DNA of 64,000 nucleotides from Bicyclus anynana (GCF_947172395.1 NC_069086.1:15699572-15763571); one strand, 5' to 3'; positions 1 to 11,800 are shown, counted from the first letter of the stretch. Program-made: numbers and translations. The notes: a model not told the origin generated them from the letters alone.

Positions 1-599
1 TTGCAAATATCCGCGCGAACAAACGCCGTTGGTATATGTATACTCGGCTTTATGGAAATATGCGACACACTATCGACGCCGAAATATACAGGGTGTAAAT
101 ATACAGGGTGTACAAATGTTAGATACACCAGGTGATATCTAAAACTAATTTGAATAGTTTTGAAAAAACCCAGGGTGACCAAGTTAAATTTTATTTTCGG
201 ATTTTTAATTTTTTTTTCTTTAGCTGTTGTGATTAGGATTTGAAAGATCAAATTTTTGTTAAACATTACAGTTTAACTTACCAATGTACTATGATATTAT
301 TTTTTATAAATAATGTTATATTTGTTTTCTAAAAGAAGCTTAGAGTGCAATAGTTCTTTCATGAAATTGACTCGATTTTAAAAAAAAGTCTTGTATTAAA
401 ATTGCATTACATTAAATTGTACCAACGTTCCAAAAGCTTGTACACTTAACGAGTGTGCACATTCTGACTTTTTCTTCAAAATATATTACAATATTTGCCT
501 ACTTGCCTAAATTTACTATTGCTTTAGTATTCAAAAAAAACGATTTCATATTTTAATAAATATAAGTTATAATAAAGTAAATAGAAGCTAGCTTTACTT
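1..599. other. AT-rich DNA with no gene seen
   Basis: This stretch is AT-rich with no credible coding frame or splice-linked exon. A short duplicated phrase (atatacagggtgta) occurs near 87-112. I see nothing else to annotate. Confidence 0.5.
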
Positions 600-870
600 T
601 AGGAAAGTTCGTTTTGAATCCCGCGATAACGATGAACTTTTACCGAATAAAAACTAGCCTATATGTTGCTCAGTTACCTCCTCTACCTTTTAGTGAAAGG
701 CATATTAAAATATATCCAGCAGTTCCACAGATTACCCCGGACAAACAGACAGACAATTTAAAAATAGTTTGTTTAACTCTGTTTCGTGTCACTACAAGCA
801 TTTTAGAAGATACAGTTATTTGAAATCACAGACAGACACATCAATTTTATTTATATATAGAGAAAACAGA
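600..870. repeat. interspersed repeat fragment (shared with 21,030-21,230)
   Basis: The segment contains phrases such as 'agcctatatgttgctca' and 'acaaacagacagacaa' that recur in the same order near 21,080-21,180. It is therefore a dispersed repeat, not a gene. The 69-codon ORF at 614-823 lies wholly within it and is treated as spurious. Confidence 0.6.
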
Positions 871-1142
871 GGTTCTTAATAATTTAAACTGAATGAGAGA
901 TAAGATAATATATCTCGATCTACAGGTGCATGACAATGTGTCTCCGCCATTATATTTGCGCTATAAAAAGGGAATCTACGTGTAAGATAGTCATAAAACC
1001 CATGCATATTAAGTACCTAATAAAAAGACAATTTACATGTTACATACACACATAAATAGATGATCGACTCTTTTGAGATTAATGATTTGGGTAAGCTACT
1101 CGTATATCTTATGATTGCTATATTAAAGGCTCTTATTTAATT

Positions 1143-1339
1143 CTAGCTGATGCCACGCGGTATCACCCGCGTGGTTCCCATTCTCGTAAGAATACGGGGA
1201 TAAAATATAGCCTATAACCTTCCTCGATAAATGGGCTATCTAACACTGAAATAATTTATCAAATAGCACCAGTAGTTCCTGAAATTAGCGCGTTTAAGCA
1301 AACAATTAAACTCTCCAGCTTTATAATATTAGTGTAGAT
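1143..1339 (-). mobile_element. Helitron-like non-autonomous element (Lep1-type)
   Basis: Read on the minus strand it begins at the 'ctacactaatattataaag' end and closes with a GC-rich hairpin (ccacgcgggt...acccgcgtgg type) followed by CTAG. The same family recurs at about ten places in the window, for example 18,311-18,502 and 37,818-38,008. The 5' TC, 3' hairpin plus CTAGT and lack of target duplication match lepidopteran Helitron-like (Lep1/MINE-type) elements. The family name is from memory. Confidence 0.65.
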
Positions 1340-1355
1340 TTTGACCCTTAAGGCT

Positions 1356-1401
1356 TAGGTACATTACAGTGTATTCGGTAAAATACACTGTAATGTACCT
1401 A
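1356..1401. repeat. perfect 20-bp inverted repeat (hairpin)
   Basis: The arms at 1356-1375 and 1382-1401 are exact reverse complements (taggtacattacagtgtatt and its complement) separated by 6 bp. It lies just beyond the end of the Helitron-like copy. No function is evident. Confidence 0.7.
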
Positions 1402-1774
1402 CGCCTACATTTCGATCCCGTACTAGCAAATTTGACGTAGGCAAACCATTCATTGCCAAAGCTTAATTTATACAGAAATACAACATATTATATTAGTAAT
1501 TCCAGCATTTCCGAACTACAGAGACAAGTCTTAATTTTTTACCAGAAACTGTTAAAATATACAACAACATAACTATTAAAAGTGGATACGGTACTAGTGA
1601 AAGTAACATGTTTAAACAAAGCATTCTTAAGACGTAGGGATAATGAAATTATTGACTCGTGGACTAAATAGTAAGCGAAGAAGCATCGCCTAGCAGAGGA
1701 TTCACGTTATTATTATGCGTCCAATGCGCCAAAAATTCGTAATTGGAATAACCTTGTTGGAAGATTACAAATAT

Positions 1775-1977
1775 TTAAGCCGGATTTATATTTGTCTGAC
1801 GTGTCGTGTCGTGACGCATCAGAATAGAATCGGTATCATACTTTACATGGGAACGTTTACACATATGTCATGACATGTCGTGATGGCTTCTGATGTGCCG
1901 CCTACAAAATGTATGATACCAAGTCTGTTCTGATGCGTCACGACACGACACGTCAGACAAATATAAATCAGGCTTAA
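1775..1977. mobile_element. foldback MITE flanked by TTAA
   Basis: About 65-bp terminal inverted repeats (starting gccggatttatatttgtctg and gcctgatttatatttgtctg) lie between TTAA at 1775-1778 and TTAA at 1974-1977. A TTAA duplication is the piggyBac signature, though a 3-bp TTA/TAA duplication cannot be excluded. The TIRs carry the motif cgtgtcgtgtcgtgacgc. It is non-coding. Confidence 0.7.
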
Positions 1978-2571
1978 GTCCTACTTTCTTAAAAATTTTG
2001 TTGCGAAATTATGAGTATATTTTTATCAAAATGTATTTTATTTTGTAAATAATTGTCTTTTTAAATTTTTCACTTTTTGAAATCCGTTTATGGTGTCTAT
2101 AACTGAATTCGAAAGCTATATTTAAAACTTAACCGCTAGGTATGAGTAATTACGCAACTCCTGCGCCATATGGCGTCAATACGCGTATAGATTTCATTCG
2201 AGGAATAATAATTAGTATATTACGTGTAGTAGTAGTATTCCTCTGGGACGCTAATGTTTTAGAAAAGCTTAGAACCTGTCAAAGAAGGATGGAGAGAAGT
2301 AGCTATACTAGGGGATCGAAAGATAGCAGAAGAAGAAAATTTATTACTAATTTCAACTAATTTTACTACTTGCAACACTAAAAGGTTAAAAATGGTTTTG
2401 GACTGGGCATATGAGAAGGGAAAATAGCAAAAAAATGGATACAATAGATAATAGAGTGGCTTACTCGAAATAGAAAATATAAAAGAAAATATCAGTACTG
2501 CTGAATGAATGAAAATGCTGGAATATTTAATTTTACAGTATTATATAGACAAGTAATACTGTAATTCTGAC
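1978..2571. other. no gene seen
   Basis: The sequence is AT-rich and unique-looking. Two overlapping ORFs of 60-72 codons (2142-2360 plus, 2259-2444 minus) have no homology I can recognise and no supporting signals. I leave them uncalled. Confidence 0.4.
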
Positions 2572-2897
2572 GGCCTTCGTGGCGCAGTGGTATGCGCGGT
2601 GGATTTACAAGACGGAGGTTCTGGGTTTGATCCCCGGCTGGGCAGATTGAGATTTTCTTAATTACTCCAGGTCTGGCTGGTGGGAGGCTTCGGTCGTGGC
2701 TAGTTACCACCCTACCGGCAAAGACGTACCGCCAAGCGATTTAGCGTTCCGGTACGATGCCGTGTAGAAACCGAGAGGGGTGTGGATTCTCATCCTCCTC
2801 CTAACAAGTTAGCCCGCTTCCATCTTAGACTGCATCATCACTTGCCATCAGGTGAGATTGTAGTCAAGGGCTAACCTGTAATCAATAAAAAAAAAAA
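2572..2897 (+). mobile_element. tRNA-derived SINE, near full length
   Basis: The 5' end is tRNA-like, with an A-box (tggcgcagtggtatgcg) and a B-box (gttctgggtttgatcccc). A body follows that is shared with 9,071-9,355, then the 3' phrase 'atcaggtgagattgtagtca' and a poly-A tail. Fragments of this SINE occur across the window on both strands. The head is too degenerate to be a functional tRNA gene. Confidence 0.85.
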
Positions 2898-3636
2898 GTA
2901 CTCTGCGTCGTTGATCATCGTTTACCAAAAGATTTCAAAATTTACAGTTCGAATTTCCTCCGGCACAAAACTCCCCGTTACTCGTAACTTCAAAGACCAA
3001 AAGTTAAAATCTTCAGCAATTAAAAATTTCAAAGGAAAGTTTCTTTGGGTCCAATTAATGGGTTTCGTAACTTCGGTGGATCCGATAGCGTTGTTCTCAA
3101 TTATTTGAGATCAATTGTCGATAGAAAGTTTTTATGTTCGAACTGTAGGCATTTGCTGGAATTGTTATTGCTTTTGGTAACATCGGATAGGCGATGAAAT
3201 TATACAACGATCGTATTACCGCATCAGTTACATTGCGCTGTGTGCGCTTCGTAGATGTAAAAATGCACGGACTACCCTCAGAATTTATAATGAACCTTGA
3301 TTATAGAATGAATTTTAAATTAAGTACAATTTGGACGTACAGTGCCTACCCAATTGAAACACCTTGTGCTCCTGATTGTGCTGAGAGCCTGCATAGCCTG
3401 ACATTCCTCATTTTATTTTTATTGCTGCAAGTTTGCTATGCCACATCTTCTTCTATCATTCTTCTTCTTGATATCAAAAAAATATAACTTCAATATTTTA
3501 ATCTCTATTGTGCCCTTACTATGCATAGTTAGAAACTTTGTCAGTCTAAAAATTCCGTTTTTCTCTGACCAATATATAATATTACGCAAAATGTTTACTA
3601 AATGTTGCAAGCAGCACTTTTATAATGAATTTATAC
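2898..3636. other. no gene seen
   Basis: Short ORFs (2911-3108, 3194-3487, 3438-3701) have no recognisable domains and no splice continuity with each other. Nothing here is supported as coding. Confidence 0.4.
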
Positions 3637-3843
3637 TCTATACTAATATTACAAATGCGAAAGTAAGTCTGTCTGTTACCTTTTACCGGCTAAACCATTA
3701 AACTGATTTGGATGAAATTTGGTATAGAGATTAATTGGACCTTGGAGAAGAACATAGGCTACTTTTTATTCCGAAGAAATCTATGGTTTCCGCGGGATGT
3801 GTAAAAACAGAATTCCACGCGGACTGATTCGCGGGCGTCTAGT
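3637..3843 (+). mobile_element. Helitron-like element (Lep1-type), short copy
   Basis: It starts at 'tctatactaatattacaaatg', has the family body ('gcgaaagtaagtctgtctgt') and ends 'gcgggcgtctagt', with a shortened terminal hairpin. It is the same subfamily as 40,840-41,183. Confidence 0.65.
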
Positions 3844-4164
3844 AGTTTAATAATAATGAGACAAATGGGAAGTTAATTACGTAGAAAATGCATTAACCTA
3901 ATAGATAACCTCGTAACATTAATGACGCGGCACAGGCCGACTCTGAATGCAATCTAAATAGAAAGGAAGCCGATATCTGATCATAGTCGCTTATCTTCAG
4001 TTATCTGTGCTGGTTTCAGGTTTCCTCAATTAGCCACTTTCTCGCGTCTTTTAGCACCTACCATTTGGACTATCTAGATTTCGTCAGAGGACTTAGGGCT
4101 AACCTAGGTTTTTCATTAGATACTTACATTTTTAACATTTTATAAAAAAAAAATCCAAAAAAAA

Positions 4165-4262
4165 ATCCATCCATAGCTTCCATCTTGAATCAGATTGCAT
4201 CATCACTTCATACCATCAGGTGAGATTGTAGTCAAGGACTAACTTGTAAAGAATAAAAAAAA
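4165..4262 (+). mobile_element. 3' fragment of the tRNA-derived SINE
   Basis: It contains 'gcatcatcact', 'ccatcaggtgagattgtagt' and a terminal A-rich tail, matching the 3' end of the SINE at 2572-2897. The tRNA head is missing. Confidence 0.75.
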
Positions 4263-4984
4263 ATCGGTTGTCTGTAAAGTCGGTTTACGATAGTTGAACG
4301 TCACCAGAAAATACTGATGGAATGGTTGCATTTTTCAAAAGAAACTGTTCTTTTTTCAAAAATAGTTTTTCATAATCTTCATAGACGAGAATATACTTTA
4401 TTTCTTGTAAAACATAGAGAGAGAGAACGACGCATGACGTCATCTTTATTCGATTATGCAGCAGGCTCCATCGAATTATAAGACGCTGTCACGTCAAAAA
4501 AACACTCCATCAAGTGTTGTGGAGGTACCTACTCAACAACATGCAAAGTATCTTCCCATAAGTATATCTGCACTATAACAAATCCCAACATCCCTAACAA
4601 CAATCTTCTGCTTTAAGAAATTCAATGGCCGATCATCGATATTGATAACATGTAATACCTATCGCATGCGAAGTAAACAAATATATTGTATACTTAATAT
4701 GAATTTATTTCTTGTTTCAGGTAATACAATAAACAATAGCTTAAAGCTGTTTTCAGTGAGTAAAACACATCTCCGTCAATACTGCGCACGTAAGTGCTAT
4801 CCATTATTCGTTCGACCAACGCAATATAAAGTACCTTTCGGGTTAAGTGCTTTTGAAAATATATAAATTGCCCCATTTCGTTTCCCTGAAGTGAATTTTT
4901 TACCATTTACCAAGGGTCTCCATACTTAATCAAATATGTCAAATATTTTTGTACCTTTACAAAAGGTATTCTTTTTATGGGTGA
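4263..4984. other. intergenic, one weak repeat
   Basis: The phrase 'actcaacaacatgcaa' near 4530 recurs as 'actcaacaacgtgcaa' near 24,735, so part of this is repetitive. The ORFs at 4642-4866 (+) and 4694-4906 (-) are mutual shadows with no support. Confidence 0.4.
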
Positions 4985-6490
4985 TAAATAAACAGACAAA
5001 ACCCAAAACATTTCAGTTCCATCTTTAGTGAATAAAATAAGCCTTCAACCATCAAAGCTACTAGGTTATCATAAGCTGTGAAAACATTACAAAAGGAGCT
5101 ACTACCAGTTCGCAAGTCAGATTTTACCCGTCCATGGGTGAATTAGATGGCGTATAATTAATTAAATATTCTGTAATTATATAATATAATCTCCACAGTA
5201 TAATTATAATGGTACTTAAACAATAAACAGACAAAATCCAAAAAATCTCAGTTCCATCGCTAGTGAAAAAATAACGCTTCAACCATAAAAGCACAGTATA
5301 CATGGATCAAAGCTAAATACTAGGTTATCATAACTTGTGAAAGCATTACCTACAAAGAGTTACTACCGGTTCGCAAGTCAGATTTCACCCGTCCATGGGT
5401 GAATTAGATAATTAATTAATTCAATAATTTGTAATTAAATATTATTTCCACAGTATAATTGTAATGGTACATAAACAATAAACAAACAAAACCCACAACA
5501 TATCATAGTTAGTGAGAAAAATAAAGCTTCAACCATCAAAGCTACTAGGTTATCATAAGCTGTGAAAACATAACAAAAGAAGCTACTATCACCTACTACC
5601 GACTCGCAAGTCAGGCGTTTAATTAATTAAATATTTTGTAATTAAATATTATCTCCACAGTATAATTGTAATGGTACTTAAACAATAAACAAACAAAACC
5701 CACAACATCTCAGTTCCATCGTTAGTAAAAAAAATAAAGCTTCAACCATCAAGCTACTAGGTTATCATAAGCTGTGAAAACATTACAAAAGGAGCTACTA
5801 CCAGTTCGCAAGTCAGATTTTACCCGTCCATGGGTGAATTAGATGGCGTATAATTAATTAAACATTCTGTAATTATATAATATAATCTCCACAGTATAAT
5901 TATAATGGTACTTAAACAATAAACAGACAAAATCCAAAAAATCTCAGTTCCATCGCTAGTGAAAAAATAACGCTTCAACCATAAAAGCACAGTATACATG
6001 GATCAAAGCTAAATACTAGGTTATCATAACTTGTGAAAGCATTACCTACAAAGAGTTACTACCGGTTCGCAAGTCAGATTTCACCCGTCCATGGGTGAAT
6101 TAGATAATTAATTAATTAAATAATTTGTAATTAAATATTATTTCCACAGTATAATTGTAATGGTACATAAACAATAAACAAACAAAACCCACAACATATC
6201 ATAGTTAGTGAGAAAAATAAAGCTTCAACCATCAAAGCTACTAGGTTATCATAAGCTCTGAAAACATTACAAAAGAAGCTACTATCACCTACTACCGACT
6301 CGCAAGTCAGGCGTTTAATTAATTAAATATTTTGTAATTAAATATTATCTCCACAGTATAATTGTAATGGTACTTAAACAATAAACAGATAAAACTCACA
6401 ACATCTCAGTTCCATCGTTAGTGAAAAAAATAAAGCTTCAACCATCAAAGCTACTAGGTTATCATAAGCTGTGAAAACATTACAAAAGGA
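4985..6490. repeat. higher-order tandem array, 696-bp period
   Basis: Three diverged monomers of roughly 210-245 bp share the core 'ctactaggttatcataa', 'ttcgcaagtcag' and 'cacagtataattgtaatgg'. They are arranged as a trimer repeated about twice: landmarks at 5101 and 5361 recur at 5797 and 6057, both exactly 696 bp apart. The two trimers differ at only a few positions, while monomers within a trimer differ much more. A further partial monomer ends abruptly at about 6490. There is no coding capacity. Confidence 0.85.
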
Positions 6491-6735
6491 GGTCAGTAAC
6501 CCAGGCAGGCCGCTCCATTCACACACATTAGCCATGCAGCCGCGTTTCATTACGCGAGCCTTTCAGTGCAAAGGGAAATCTCGGCTGAAAGTTGCCTGAA
6601 AGGATACTCTATTTTACGCCTTTTGCTTTGTAAGCTATCTGTATGTGAACCGGTCGGTTGGGCGCTGCATCAGAATTTGGAGCGTTTTCCTTTATGCGAC
6701 GAGTGCAATGGCGTCCACTTCATACACAGCCTGCG
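6491..6735. other. GC-richer unique block at the array edge
   Basis: Composition changes sharply from the AT-rich array to a block with CpGs ('gcagccgcgtttcattacgc', 'gaaccggtcggttgggcgct') and returns to AT-rich DNA after about 6735. No sustained ORF is seen. It may be a conserved non-coding element or a 5' UTR exon, but no splice partner could be identified. Confidence 0.35.
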
Positions 6736-7036
6736 GTAAACTAATTTATAATTATTATAATTTAACTATTCGTTGCTATTCTTGATGTATTATTTTGCTC
6801 GTGGCTACGTAAGTGTGGATATTATTATTTTTATAGCCTTCGTACTACTTTTTTTTTTGGATGAAAGCTATGTACTTTTCTGTTTTGCCTTATAATCTAG
6901 GCGTGTAACATATAAACATTATTTTGAAATATTAACTTTTGGCCTGATCAGGATATTATGTCAATATGAGATGAAAGCCTTACAAATGCAAGAAACAATA
7001 ATAGTTTTTGAGAAAATCGTGGACATCAAAGAGTTC

Positions 7037-7229
7037 TTAGCTCTCATTCGCACAAGAGTTTTTTTAACGGACGTTAAAAAGCGTTCAAATATAGTATGAA
7101 GGTCTATTTACAACGCTCAAAATTGAAAATGCTACACTGCTTAAAAAAAGCGTTGTCGTGTGAATTCAGTTGTTGCATTTGAACGCTTTTTAACGTCCAT
7201 TAAAAAACTCTCGTGCGAATGAGGGCTTA
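7037..7229. mobile_element. MITE with TTA duplication (PIF/Harbinger-like)
   Basis: TIRs of about 53 bp (outer ends gctctcattcgcac and gccctcattcgcac) are flanked by TTA at 7037-7039 and 7227-7229. The 3-bp TWA duplication fits the PIF/Harbinger superfamily. The inner parts of the TIRs carry 'gttaaaaagcgttcaaat'. It is non-coding. Confidence 0.75.
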
Positions 7230-7329
7230 CTATGTGGTGGACATATAAACTTCATATCATACAGGTCGACTTTAGAATCTCCTTTTTGTAGTCGATTAAT
7301 AATATTATGTATATATTTTTTATTTCTAA

Positions 7330-7476
7330 TCTATACTAATATTATAAAGCTGAAGAGTTTGTTTGAATTGAACGCGCTAATCTCAGGTACTACTGGTCCG
7401 ATTTGAAAAATTCTTTCAGTGTTAGATAGCCTTCTTCGATTAGTAATCGAACAAGGCTATATATTATCCCAGTACT
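7330..7476 (+). mobile_element. Helitron-like element, 5' part only
   Basis: It opens with 'tctatactaatattataaag' and shares the body 'tactggtccgatttgaaaaa', but the terminal hairpin and CTAGT are absent. It is a 3'-truncated copy. Confidence 0.6.
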
Positions 7477-7802
7477 ATGCGTAGTATGACACACAAATTA
7501 ATACAATACCTACTATACCTTGTACAAAAATAATAAATATAGGATATCGTGACTTAATATACCTAGCTTTATTCTAATATTAACAAACAATAGGAATTTA
7601 CCTTACGACATATCACGCAAGCTCCGACGCCATTCATTATAAACTTATACCTCGGCACAAGGTTACATGACTGACTGGGTTTGTTTACACTCCATTCATA
7701 CAGAATTCCATAAACATTTTGGTTCTATTCCAAATGATTCCAAACAATTCTTAATGGAATGGAATTTTCCAGTTACGTGAGTTAGTTCTCACGTTCGTAC
7801 TA

Positions 7803-7962
7803 ACTTAACGTTCCGGTACATCGTATAGAAACCGTAAGGGGTGTGGATTTACATCCTCCTCCTAACAAGTTACACGCTTCCATATTAGATTGCATCATCA
7901 CTTACCACCAGGCGAGATTGTACTCGTAGTTAAGGGCTATCTTGTAAAGAATTTAAAAAAAT
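7803..7962 (+). mobile_element. tRNA-derived SINE, 5'-truncated
   Basis: It retains 'taacgttccggtac', 'gaaaccgtaaggggtgtgga' and the 'gcatcatcacttaccaccag' 3' part. The tRNA head is lost. Confidence 0.7.
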
Positions 7963-8529
7963 TGTGAAAGAATTTTTGTGCCCTATTTTTTATTGTTCCT
8001 AGGACCCGCGGGCATGGTTTTTTCAGCACTGTTTAACAATCTCACAGTGGGGAGAAAGAAAATCATTAGACTCATTCACCTGTATCGTGGAGGCTTAAAA
8101 AAGCTTAAACCTGTGGCTTTAATATGCGACCACGTGAAGATTAATAGTCGATACTCTATCGTCTTAGCACAATGAAAGAGATAGTGGTATTTTCGGTTGC
8201 ACCGCCTTTGGTTGAAGTTTGTCTATTTCTCTTCACGAGATTAACTTATGCTTTTTTTACTAGTTGCGGAGATTAGGGTGAATAGGGTGAATAAAAGTAC
8301 TTTATGTCTCTCGAGTATGTACATTGTTTTTTTAGGAGAGATAATGTTTTTCCTAATATCTTGTCTGATCGTACGAATTTTACATAATAGTAATTACGAT
8401 ATACAGTTACTGCGTTTCTACAGTTTTATCATTTTATATAGCTTTTTGATGTGAAACAACACATGCAACGACAAACCGACTGGTGACCTAGCAACGCGCC
8501 GCCACACCAAGCGTCACTACGTGTGCGTA
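7963..8529. other. no gene seen
   Basis: ORFs at 7978-8175 and 8248-8454 are short and hydrophobic, without recognisable domains. There is no splice or promoter support. Confidence 0.35.
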
Positions 8530-8740
8530 CATCTAATATTATGAAGATACTAATATTATGAAGAGGATAGATTGGATTGTTTGTTTGTTTGAATTGAAAA
8601 GTCTCTAAAACTACTGAAACGATCTGAAAAATTTCTTCACTTTTTTCACACAATTTCTGATGGATCCCTGATGGACATAGGCTATATTTTATCCCCTTAT
8701 TCCCACGGAAAGACGAACTACTTGGGTGAAACTGCAGGTC
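8530..8740 (+). mobile_element. decayed Helitron-like element
   Basis: The phrase 'actaatattatgaaga' occurs twice at the left end, followed by 'ttgtttgtttgtttgaattg' and 'ggctatattttatcccctta', both features of the Helitron-like family. The ends are not clear. Confidence 0.5.
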
Positions 8741-9070
8741 GTCTGCTTGAGACATACGGTCATAGTTTTGATGTTTTAGATCTGCCTAGAGACGCCTGTC
8801 TCTCGACGGACGTTTTATTTCAGTTTAAATTACAGAATCTAATATTACTGTGTTTGTAGGAGTGTTTATGCGTTGCCCTACTGTAAGATTGCTATACAAT
8901 CGTAGTTGTTCAGTAGTTTAATAAATCAGGATATTTACAAGGCGCTCAAATATCAACTAGCCGCGCGCTTGTGCAAACATTACCCTGTGATCGTGCGGTT
9001 ACGGGTCGAACGTTACGTAGTTTATTGGAAAGGGATGTTTGTGTAATGCGGTTTAGGATACACGTGGGAA

Positions 9071-9355
9071 GGCCTCCTTGGCGCAGTGGTATGCGCGGTG
9101 GATTTACAAGACGCAGGTCCTGGGTTCGAACCCCGGCTGGGCCGATTGAGGTTTTCCTAATTGGTTCAGTTCTGGCTGGTAGGAGGCTTCGGCCGTGGCT
9201 AGTTACCACCCTACCGGCAAAGACGTACCGCCAAGCGATTTCAGCATTCCGGTACGGGGTGTGGATTTTAATCCTCAAAAACAAGTTAGCCCGCTTCCAT
9301 CTTAGATTGCATCATCACTTGCCATCAGGTGAGATTGTAGTCAAGGGCTAACTTG
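9071..9355 (+). mobile_element. tRNA-derived SINE, near full length
   Basis: The A-box 'tggcgcagtggtatgcg' and B-box 'ggttcgaacccc' are better preserved than in the 2572 copy. The body has a deletion of about 20 bp around 9256. The 112- and 126-codon ORFs on the two strands here are SINE shadows. It ends 'gggctaacttgtt' without a clear A tail. Confidence 0.85.
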
Positions 9356-9359
9356 TTAT

Positions 9360-10110
9360 TCACATAGCTGCTGGAATGCCCTTACGAAGTCTGCATTTCC
9401 TGATTCACTTAACTTCGGTATTCTGAAAACAAGAGTGAATCACTTCTAGGCAAGTGTGTCTCATCTAAGACCACTTCTATATTTACCATCGACCAAAAAA
9501 CCAAACCGAAATTAATGCAAATCTTACAGATTTAAATATAATTCGTGTAAATGAGATTTATTTCTTTTCTTAGTCGATCCAAGTCATATGATAGTTTTAA
9601 AGTCATCTTTTCCTGAATTACCTATAGGTATTTTAAACGCAGCTTTTCATACACTTTGATTGATTGAACGGGGAGTTTTAATTTTTGATACATGTAATAC
9701 GATAATTAGACTAATTGAATATAATCGAAAGGAGAGATATAATTGGAATCCCAGGCAGATTCATCCGACTTATTATTTGCGGTTAATTAGTATATCTGGG
9801 TGCAAACAAATAACACAACAGACAAACTTGAGACTTGTTGATGATTTCTGGCTGTAAACAAAAAATACTACTCTACATTCTATGGCGTGCACAAGGTCAT
9901 TAACTAAAGACAGGCAGGCACTGTCTTTGATCACGTTGAGATTATACAAGCTGGAAAATTCCATTTCCATTACAGGTTTGTACTGCGTCCCCAGAGTAGG
10001 CATTTTAACTGACTTAAAAATAGGAGTTTCTCAATTCAACGCGAAAGGTTTATTTTTTTAAGTTTTTTACCTCATAACTTCGTCATTTAATAACCAATTT
10101 AATTTTTTTT
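9360..10110. other. no gene seen
   Basis: AT-rich, apparently unique sequence. ORFs at 9660-9857 and 9773-10003 overlap on opposite strands and carry no recognisable domain. Confidence 0.4.
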
Positions 10111-10170
10111 TGTTTGAAAGAGTAAAGTTTTGTTTGAAAGAGTAAAGTTTTGTTTGAAAGAGTAAAATAT
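10111..10170. repeat. 20-bp minisatellite, three copies
   Basis: The unit tgtttgaaagagtaaagttt is repeated at exactly 20-bp spacing (10,111, 10,131, 10,151). The third copy diverges at its end. Confidence 0.85.
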
Positions 10171-10779
10171 TTTTATTGTATCTATGAATAGCAAGCTACT
10201 GGAGCTGCAGTATTGAAAACTAGGTTTACAGCCTCAACAGTAATTAATGTAGAAACTGTAGAAACAAGCACACAGATAAGACGAACGATCCATTTACCAC
10301 GTCGCCGCATAAACCTAATTCCGGCCCATCAATTTCCCGTACGCTTCATTTCCGTTAACGTTTCTTATTTCCGTTCCATTAGGGATGCCCTATCCTTCAT
10401 CGTTGGCTGTTCACAAAGTTAAACACTGCATAGAGTATTGTCTTGAGATTCTTGGGGTTCTTTTTTTTCTTCCAAGGTTTTTGGCTCCGCGCGTCGAGCG
10501 GTTGAGTCAATGTCAAGTGATTTTGATTATTTTTAAACGAGGAAATTTATTTACGTTGAAAACTCTACTTTTGAAAGGGATAAAGGATTTTAAGGATAAT
10601 AAAATAATAGAAAAGAATATAAAGTAGAATACTTTATTATATCTACTATAATATTTATCATTTAGTAGGATAAAATAAGAATTCTTGGAGTTGAGGAGGG
10701 AGGTGGAGATTGATTTAATTCACAAAATATTTTTTTTTGCGTACCTGAGTTAGGGTGTACCTGAAATCCGAAAATTGTC

Positions 10780-10985
10780 TAGAACATTCTTAACTATTCA
10801 AACCAATTGCAAATATTACTTTACAAAATTATAACATTTTTTTAAATTTCTTAATTATTCAAAGCGTTTGGAAATCTACTTTAGTTGCACGTGCAAAATA
10901 ATTTACGTACCTAATTAATCAAAAAAAAAAACTCGCAAATCCGTTGCAGATTACTTTGCATCTTAATTATTCAAATTGTCTAGTA
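10780..10985. repeat. degenerate tandem repeat, about 57-bp period
   Basis: Variants of 'cttaattattcaaa' occur near 10,790, 10,851, 10,911 and 10,962, each followed by a loosely similar spacer containing 'gcaaat' or 'tttactttg'. The spacing is 51-61 bp, so this is an old, eroded repeat. Confidence 0.5.
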
Positions 10986-11234
10986 TATTTTTTTCCATTT
11001 TCCGCACTCTTGAATCAATTTTAGTCGAGTCAGCTTAAATAAAATCCATTCACTGTAACTGGCTACGACATTTTATATTATAGACATGTTACGTGTCTAA
11101 AAAATCACCGCAAAAAGTAAGCCAAATTTACTCCACTGAGAGCACACACACATTTACACATGCACAATTTTGTGTTTAATTCCATTATATATTTATGTAG
11201 GTACTCGTATATACAGATTTTACAGTTCCTAAAC

Positions 11235-11291
11235 ACACAACTCCTATGTCCAGCAGTGGACGTCCATCGGCTGATAATGATGATGATGATG
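11235..11291 (+). mobile_element. RTE-type LINE 3' tail with (GAT)n
   Basis: The phrase 'agcagtggacgtccatcgg' followed by (gat)n is the 3' terminus of the LINE whose larger relics lie at 12,560-12,945 and 19,085-19,420 (reverse orientation there). Only the tail is present. Confidence 0.55.
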
Positions 11292-11800
11292 AAACACACA
11301 ACTCGACATTGTATATGTATATTTAGGTATTAGGTATATTTAGGTTTCCTTGTAAACGACTCAATGAAATGCGGTCAATTAGCCGCTTTTGTTTTCCTCA
11401 GTTTTGACGCGCTGGTGATATATCTCTATATGAAATCGTTGTTCCCAGGTATAAACACTCACTGGCTCGACTATTTGGTTTATTAACGAATCGAACATTC
11501 CCCATCACACGATCCTAATCCAATTGCCATCATTCATAGTTAAGAGGGGGTTATACAACAGATGGCTCTCTTTAATCGTAACTGGTCAATTTGATTCAAT
11601 CTAGCTCCGCTCCCGGACGGCACCCCACTTTAGCTGATTGCTTCGGGCGGATATGGGATAGGTGTTGATTTACTCTTTGTTGTGTGATAGCATTGTGTCT
11701 AGTCTTCTATTGCCGCTATAGAAGTTCTGAATGGTAAGTAGCATTATCTATGTAGCATCTGTCGATACAACAAAACTACAGAACATTTTTATTATTTATA

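Noticed and set aside
2259..2444. Overlapping short ORFs on both strands at 2142-2444
   Set aside because: No domain, no splice or promoter support, and mutual overlap; such ORFs are expected by chance.
2572..2660. tRNA gene (A and B boxes present)
   Set aside because: The head is joined to a conserved SINE body with a poly-A tail and recurs in several copies; cloverleaf pairing is not convincing.
8946..9351. 112- and 126-codon ORFs on opposite strands
   Set aside because: They fall on the tRNA-derived SINE at 9,071-9,355; identical text recurs elsewhere as repeats.
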